NCBI GenBank assembly: GCA_049601975.1
Contig: JBMYRC010000014.1
Span: 1-44,987, forward strand
Origin: UBA6544 sp049601975
Lineage (GTDB): Bacteria > Pseudomonadota > Alphaproteobacteria > UBA8366
DNA length: 44,987 bases
Reading direction: 5' to 3'
Positions 41,801 through 44,987 of the stretch are shown one piece after another. The notes beneath the pieces were generated by a model. It ran no database searches. It was given only the letters and a program-made list of their open reading frames with translations, and had not been told where the DNA came from. Made by a program: the position numbers and the translations under genes. Each line of letters opens with the position of its first letter. The first letter of the stretch is position 1.

Positions 41801-44242
41801 ATGGCGGAGATCTTGGAAATAGAAGGGATGGAAAGAAAGCTGCCCACCCCGTTTTCCGAATGGTTCGCAGGCCGAGGGTGGCACCCGCACGCGCACCAGT
41901 TGGATATGTTGGCCGCGGCGCGGAACGGGGCGCACGCGTTGCTCATCGCGCCCACCGGCGGCGGCAAGACGCTCGCTGGGTTCCTGCACTCGCTCCTAGA
42001 TTTGGCCGAAAACGGGGCCGAGGGCCTACATACGCTCTACGTATCCCCGCTGAAGGCGCTGGCGGTCGATGTGAAGCGCAACTTGACGATCCCGATCTCG
42101 GAAATGGGCCTTCCGATCCGGGTCGAAACACGTACCGGAGACACACCTCAGCACAAGCGCCAGCGCCAGCGCTTAGATCCGCCGCATATGTTACTGACCA
42201 CACCAGAATCTCTGGCGCTGCTGCTCAGCTATCCGGATGCGGCGCGGTATTTCCGGAATTTGCGCACGGTGGTAGTGGACGAAATTCACGCCATGGCAGA
42301 CAACAAGCGGGGCGAGCAGCTGGCGCTGTGCCTGTCGCGTCTTCACTCCCTGGCGCCGCAATGCCGCCGGGTTGGGCTGTCGGCGACGGTGGCCTGGCCC
42401 GAGGTGCTGAAGGCCTGGTTGGCGCCGGGCGCCGATCCCAACGCAGTGCGCCTCATCGAAGGGCTAGGCGGTGCCGAAGGGCGGGTCTCCATTCTCACCA
42501 CAAAGGCGGAAATGCCGTGGTCCGGCCATTCCGGCGTTCACGCGCTGAGCGAAGTCTACGAGGAATTGAAGCGCGCCCGGAACACCATCGTCTTCGTCAA
42601 CACGCGCGGCCTTTCAGAGATCGTATTCCAGGAGCTTTGGCGCCTGAATGTCGAAAACCTGCCGATCGCCTTACACCACGGCAGTCTGTCGCGCGAGAAC
42701 CGCCGCAAGGTTGAAGCCGCGATGGCGGCGGGCAAACTGCGGGCGGTGGTCGCCACTTCCTCACTTGACCTCGGAATCGACTGGGCGGTGGTCGACCTGG
42801 TGATCCAGATGGGGGCGCCAAAGGGTGTGAGCCGCCTTATCCAGCGCATGGGACGCTCGGGACATCGCTTGGATACACCGAGCCGGGCGATCCTGGTGCC
42901 GGGAAACCGGTTCGAGGTTCTGGAATGCCGTGCCGCTTTAGAGGCGGTCTATGCGCAGTCGCTTGACGGTGACCCGCCCGGGGAGGGTGGGCTCGATATT
43001 CTGGCGCAGCACATCATGATCGTCGCCTGTTCAGGACCCTTTCACCCGGACGCGCTTTATGCCGAAATTCGCGCTGCCGCACCTTACGCGCGCCTGTCGC
43101 GCCGGGACTTCGATGACGTCCTCGCCTTTGTAGATCATGGTGGCTATGCGCTGCGGACATACGAGCGCTGGCGGCGGCTGCATCTTTTGGAAGACGGCCG
43201 CTACCGTACCCGCTCACGCCGCGTCGTGCAGCGCTTGCGCATGAACATCGGCAGCATCGTTGAGGCGGAGACGCTGAAGGTGCGACTGGGCCGCGGGCGT
43301 ATCCTCGGCGAGGTCGAAGAATATTTTGCGATGGGCTTGGAGATCGGAGATTCTTTTATCTTCGCGGGCCGCATACTGCGCTTCGAGGGAATTCGCGAGC
43401 AGACCGTGATTGCCAGCCAGGCACCGGGGAAGGAGCCGAAGGTTCCGGCTTTCGTCGGCGGCCGATTGCCGCTGACGACGCATTTGGCGGACCGGGTCCG
43501 TGCCATGCTAGCCGACCCGTCATGCTGGGGCGAGCTGCCGGATCAGGTTCAGGATTGGTTGCGCCTGCAACGCTTTCGATCGGAACTGCCGGGCGCGGAC
43601 CAATTGTTGGTCGAAAGTTTCCAGCGCGGCCAGCGGGAGTTTCTGGTGGCCTATTGTTTCGAAGGTCGGAACGCTCACCAGACCTTGGGCATGCTCCTGA
43701 CCCGTCGCATGGAGCGTGGCGGCTATGCGCCTTTGGGTTTTGTCGCCACCGACTATGTCATAGCGGTCTGGGGATTGAACCAAGTGACCGATGTCGAGGC
43801 GTTATTCGACGAGGACATGCTTGGCGACGACCTTGAGGCCTGGATGGATGAATCCTCGATGTTGAAGCGAACCTTTCGGAACGTGGCGGTGATCGCCGGA
43901 CTGATCGAACGGAACTATCCGGGCAAGAAGAAAACGGGGCGCCAGGTGACCTTCAGTTCGGATCTGATCTACGACACATTACGCCAGCACGAGCCGGACC
44001 ATATTCTGCTGCGCGCGACAAGACGCGATGCGGCGAAAGGCCTAACGGATATCCGCCGCCTCGGCGACATGCTGCGGCGCGCCAAGGGGCGAATCCGCTA
44101 CCGTCGGCTCGAAAGGGTCTCTCCTTTGGCGGTGCCGGTGTTGCTGGAGATTGGCAAGGAACACGTCGATGGTTCGGCGGACGATCAGCTGCTGGGAGAA
44201 GCTGCGGCCGACCTGATTGCGGAGGCGACGGGCAGGCCATGA
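41801..44242 (+). CDS. Ligase-associated DEXH-box DNA helicase (Lhr-like)
   Basis: A protein of about 813 residues. Walker A is APTGGGKTLAGFL, the DEIH box is VVVDEIHAM, and SATV is motif III. ATSSLDLGIDW and RMGRSGHRLD are motifs V and VI of SF2 helicases. The C-terminal half is the long Lhr-specific extension, with DUF4910-like winged-helix content not resolved here. Homologues act with the neighbouring ligase and nuclease in DNA-damage response. ATG at 41801 is the chosen start; the frame opens further upstream at 41726, inside the divergent promoter region, and a further ATG at 41828 is also possible. The final codons overlap the PdeM start by 4 nt. Confidence 0.92.
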   Translation: MAEILEIEGMERKLPTPFSEWFAGRGWHPHAHQLDMLAAARNGAHALLIAPTGGGKTLAGFLHSLLDLAENGAEGLHTLYVSPLKALAVDVKRNLTIPISEMGLPIRVETRTGDTPQHKRQRQRLDPPHMLLTTPESLALLLSYPDAARYFRNLRTVVVDEIHAMADNKRGEQLALCLSRLHSLAPQCRRVGLSATVAWPEVLKAWLAPGADPNAVRLIEGLGGAEGRVSILTTKAEMPWSGHSGVHALSEVYEELKRARNTIVFVNTRGLSEIVFQELWRLNVENLPIALHHGSLSRENRRKVEAAMAAGKLRAVVATSSLDLGIDWAVVDLVIQMGAPKGVSRLIQRMGRSGHRLDTPSRAILVPGNRFEVLECRAALEAVYAQSLDGDPPGEGGLDILAQHIMIVACSGPFHPDALYAEIRAAAPYARLSRRDFDDVLAFVDHGGYALRTYERWRRLHLLEDGRYRTRSRRVVQRLRMNIGSIVEAETLKVRLGRGRILGEVEEYFAMGLEIGDSFIFAGRILRFEGIREQTVIASQAPGKEPKVPAFVGGRLPLTTHLADRVRAMLADPSCWGELPDQVQDWLRLQRFRSELPGADQLLVESFQRGQREFLVAYCFEGRNAHQTLGMLLTRRMERGGYAPLGFVATDYVIAVWGLNQVTDVEALFDEDMLGDDLEAWMDESSMLKRTFRNVAVIAGLIERNYPGKKKTGRQVTFSSDLIYDTLRQHEPDHILLRATRRDAAKGLTDIRRLGDMLRRAKGRIRYRRLERVSPLAVPVLLEIGKEHVDGSADDQLLGEAAADLIAEATGRP

Positions 44243-44958
44243 AGGAGACGCTAGATTTTTCCTTCTGCGACCAAGACCTCGTGGCGAGCGCCGGCGGTGC
44301 CCTCTACTGGCCCGCCCGCGGTATGCTCGTCGTCGCCGACCTGCATTTCGAGAAGGGGTCGGCCTTTGGAACCAAAGGCGCGTTCCTGCCGCCCTATGAC
44401 AGCCGCAGCACGCTGCAACGTCTCGCTACGCTGATCCGGCGGTTCGAGCCTCGAACCGTAATTTGCCTTGGTGACAGCTTTCACGATGGGACTGCAGGCG
44501 ACCGGATGGCGGCGGCCGACTTTGAGTTACTGGCGGGTCTGACCGGGTCGCGGGAATGGGTCTGGATTGTCGGTAATCACGACCCGGTTCTGCCGGCCGG
44601 ATTGGGGGGGACGGTTGAGAGCGTGCTCGATTTGGGCCCGTTTCATTTTCGCCATGAGGCGGCGGTTGGGATCGCTGTCGGCGAGATTTCCGGGCATTTT
44701 CATCCGAAGGCCCGAGTGAAGTCCCGCGGCCGCACGCTGTCCTGCCGCTGTTTTGCCACCGACGGGCGTCGCCTGATCCTGCCAGCTTTCGGCGCCTATA
44801 CCGGCGGCCTCAACGTGCTAGATGCGGAACTGGCGCCGATCCTCGGTCGGAACCTCACCGTCTATGCTCTGCGCCGCGATGTGATTCATGCGCTCGGCCG
44901 CCGTTCCTTGGCGGCTGAGCCTGGGGCGCGACGGCCGTGTCAGAGTATGCATTGTTAG
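44239..44958 (+). CDS. pdeM: Ligase-associated DNA damage response endonuclease PdeM
   Basis: A 239-residue calcineurin-like phosphoesterase. VVADLHFEKGS, ICLGDSFHD, IVGNHDP and ISGHFHPKA are the metal motifs in order. Homologues named PdeM are encoded next to Lhr-type helicases and ligases and act as Mn-dependent nucleases in vitro. The ATGA overlap with the helicase stop shows translational coupling. Length is normal. With the divergent exonuclease and ligase genes it completes the four-gene repair set. The window ends 29 nt after its stop, with no recognisable terminator. Confidence 0.88.
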   Translation: MKETLDFSFCDQDLVASAGGALYWPARGMLVVADLHFEKGSAFGTKGAFLPPYDSRSTLQRLATLIRRFEPRTVICLGDSFHDGTAGDRMAAADFELLAGLTGSREWVWIVGNHDPVLPAGLGGTVESVLDLGPFHFRHEAAVGIAVGEISGHFHPKARVKSRGRTLSCRCFATDGRRLILPAFGAYTGGLNVLDAELAPILGRNLTVYALRRDVIHALGRRSLAAEPGARRPCQSMHC

Positions 44959-44987
44959 CAAGGTCTGATTTCAGTCCATGTTCAATT

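Noticed and set aside
41942..42714. Second plus-strand frame inside the helicase (41860-42714)
   Set aside because: Arg-rich out-of-frame translation of the helicase gene, typical of GC-rich shadows.
1..44987. tRNA-Sec (selC), other tRNA, rRNA or CRISPR array
   Set aside because: No cloverleaf, rRNA-like segment or regularly spaced direct repeats were noticed; a covariance-model scan could not be run.

Overview
The window looks like a stretch of alphaproteobacterial chromosome. Three things suggest this: the four-gene Lhr helicase / ATP-dependent ligase / exonuclease / PdeM DNA-repair cluster at the right end, which is typical of Alphaproteobacteria; a TopB-type topoisomerase III remnant of the kind carried on alphaproteobacterial mobile elements; and purine-rich ribosome binding sites with ATG, GTG and TTG starts. 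I cannot name the genus. The gene content is that of a catabolic generalist: four luciferase-like flavin monooxygenases, three Fe(II) dioxygenases, two Old Yellow Enzyme-type flavoproteins, acyl-CoA dehydrogenase, acyl-CoA ligase, CaiB-type CoA-transferase and sulfatase.

The main discovery is selenium. Two genes are each broken by an in-frame TGA that is better read as selenocysteine. The first (10011-11267) is a PrdB/GrdB-like reductase with a U-P-K-C-T redox motif at residue 155. The second (18702-19226) is a UGSC-family selenoprotein with D-U-G-S-C-S-S-W at residue 96. In both, a hairpin with a GUU apical loop begins 18-19 nt after the UGA, which fits the bacterial SECIS consensus. A Cys version of the PrdB/GrdB-like family (25692-26495) heads a nearby operon. 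The UGSC gene is followed by three paralogous proteins of about 340 residues. They converge on the operon PrdB-like(Cys) - methyltransferase - CaiB CoA-transferase - methyltransferase. I propose 18.6-26.5 kb as a candidate selenium-linked pathway of unknown substrate.

Layout. 1-990: GAF-PAS-PAS sensor, cut by the window edge. 1099-2280: dead epoxide hydrolase. 2321-9903 (minus): DszA-like monooxygenase, TauD dioxygenase, AidB-like acyl-CoA dehydrogenase, thioesterase, VOC protein and a large FMN/FAD/Fe-S oxidoreductase, with a cupin remnant and a methyltransferase remnant between them. 10011-13084 (plus): selenoprotein, EamA transporter, monooxygenase. 13323-17754 (plus): two dioxygenases, a sulfatase and an SMP-30 lactonase, tightly packed behind a perfect 14-bp palindrome. 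17772-26495: SDR, UGSC locus and convergent methyltransferase operon. 26607-29627: phosphodiesterase, internally deleted chemoreceptor and dead acyl-CoA synthetase. 29759-37941: OYE, acyl-CoA ligase, flavodoxin-like reductase, secreted phosphoesterase, epimerase, two monooxygenases, a 54-residue CxxC protein and a DUF6166-like protein. 37993-39147: debris of an IS3-type transposase and of topB. 39148-44958: DNA-repair cluster.

No tRNA, rRNA, CRISPR array or complete insertion sequence was seen. The many decayed genes, the scattered GTCATTCCC-type palindromes and the transposase/topB debris mark this as an accessory region undergoing turnover. No stretch above 300 bases lacks a gene or gene remnant; the longest empty gap is 13085-13322.
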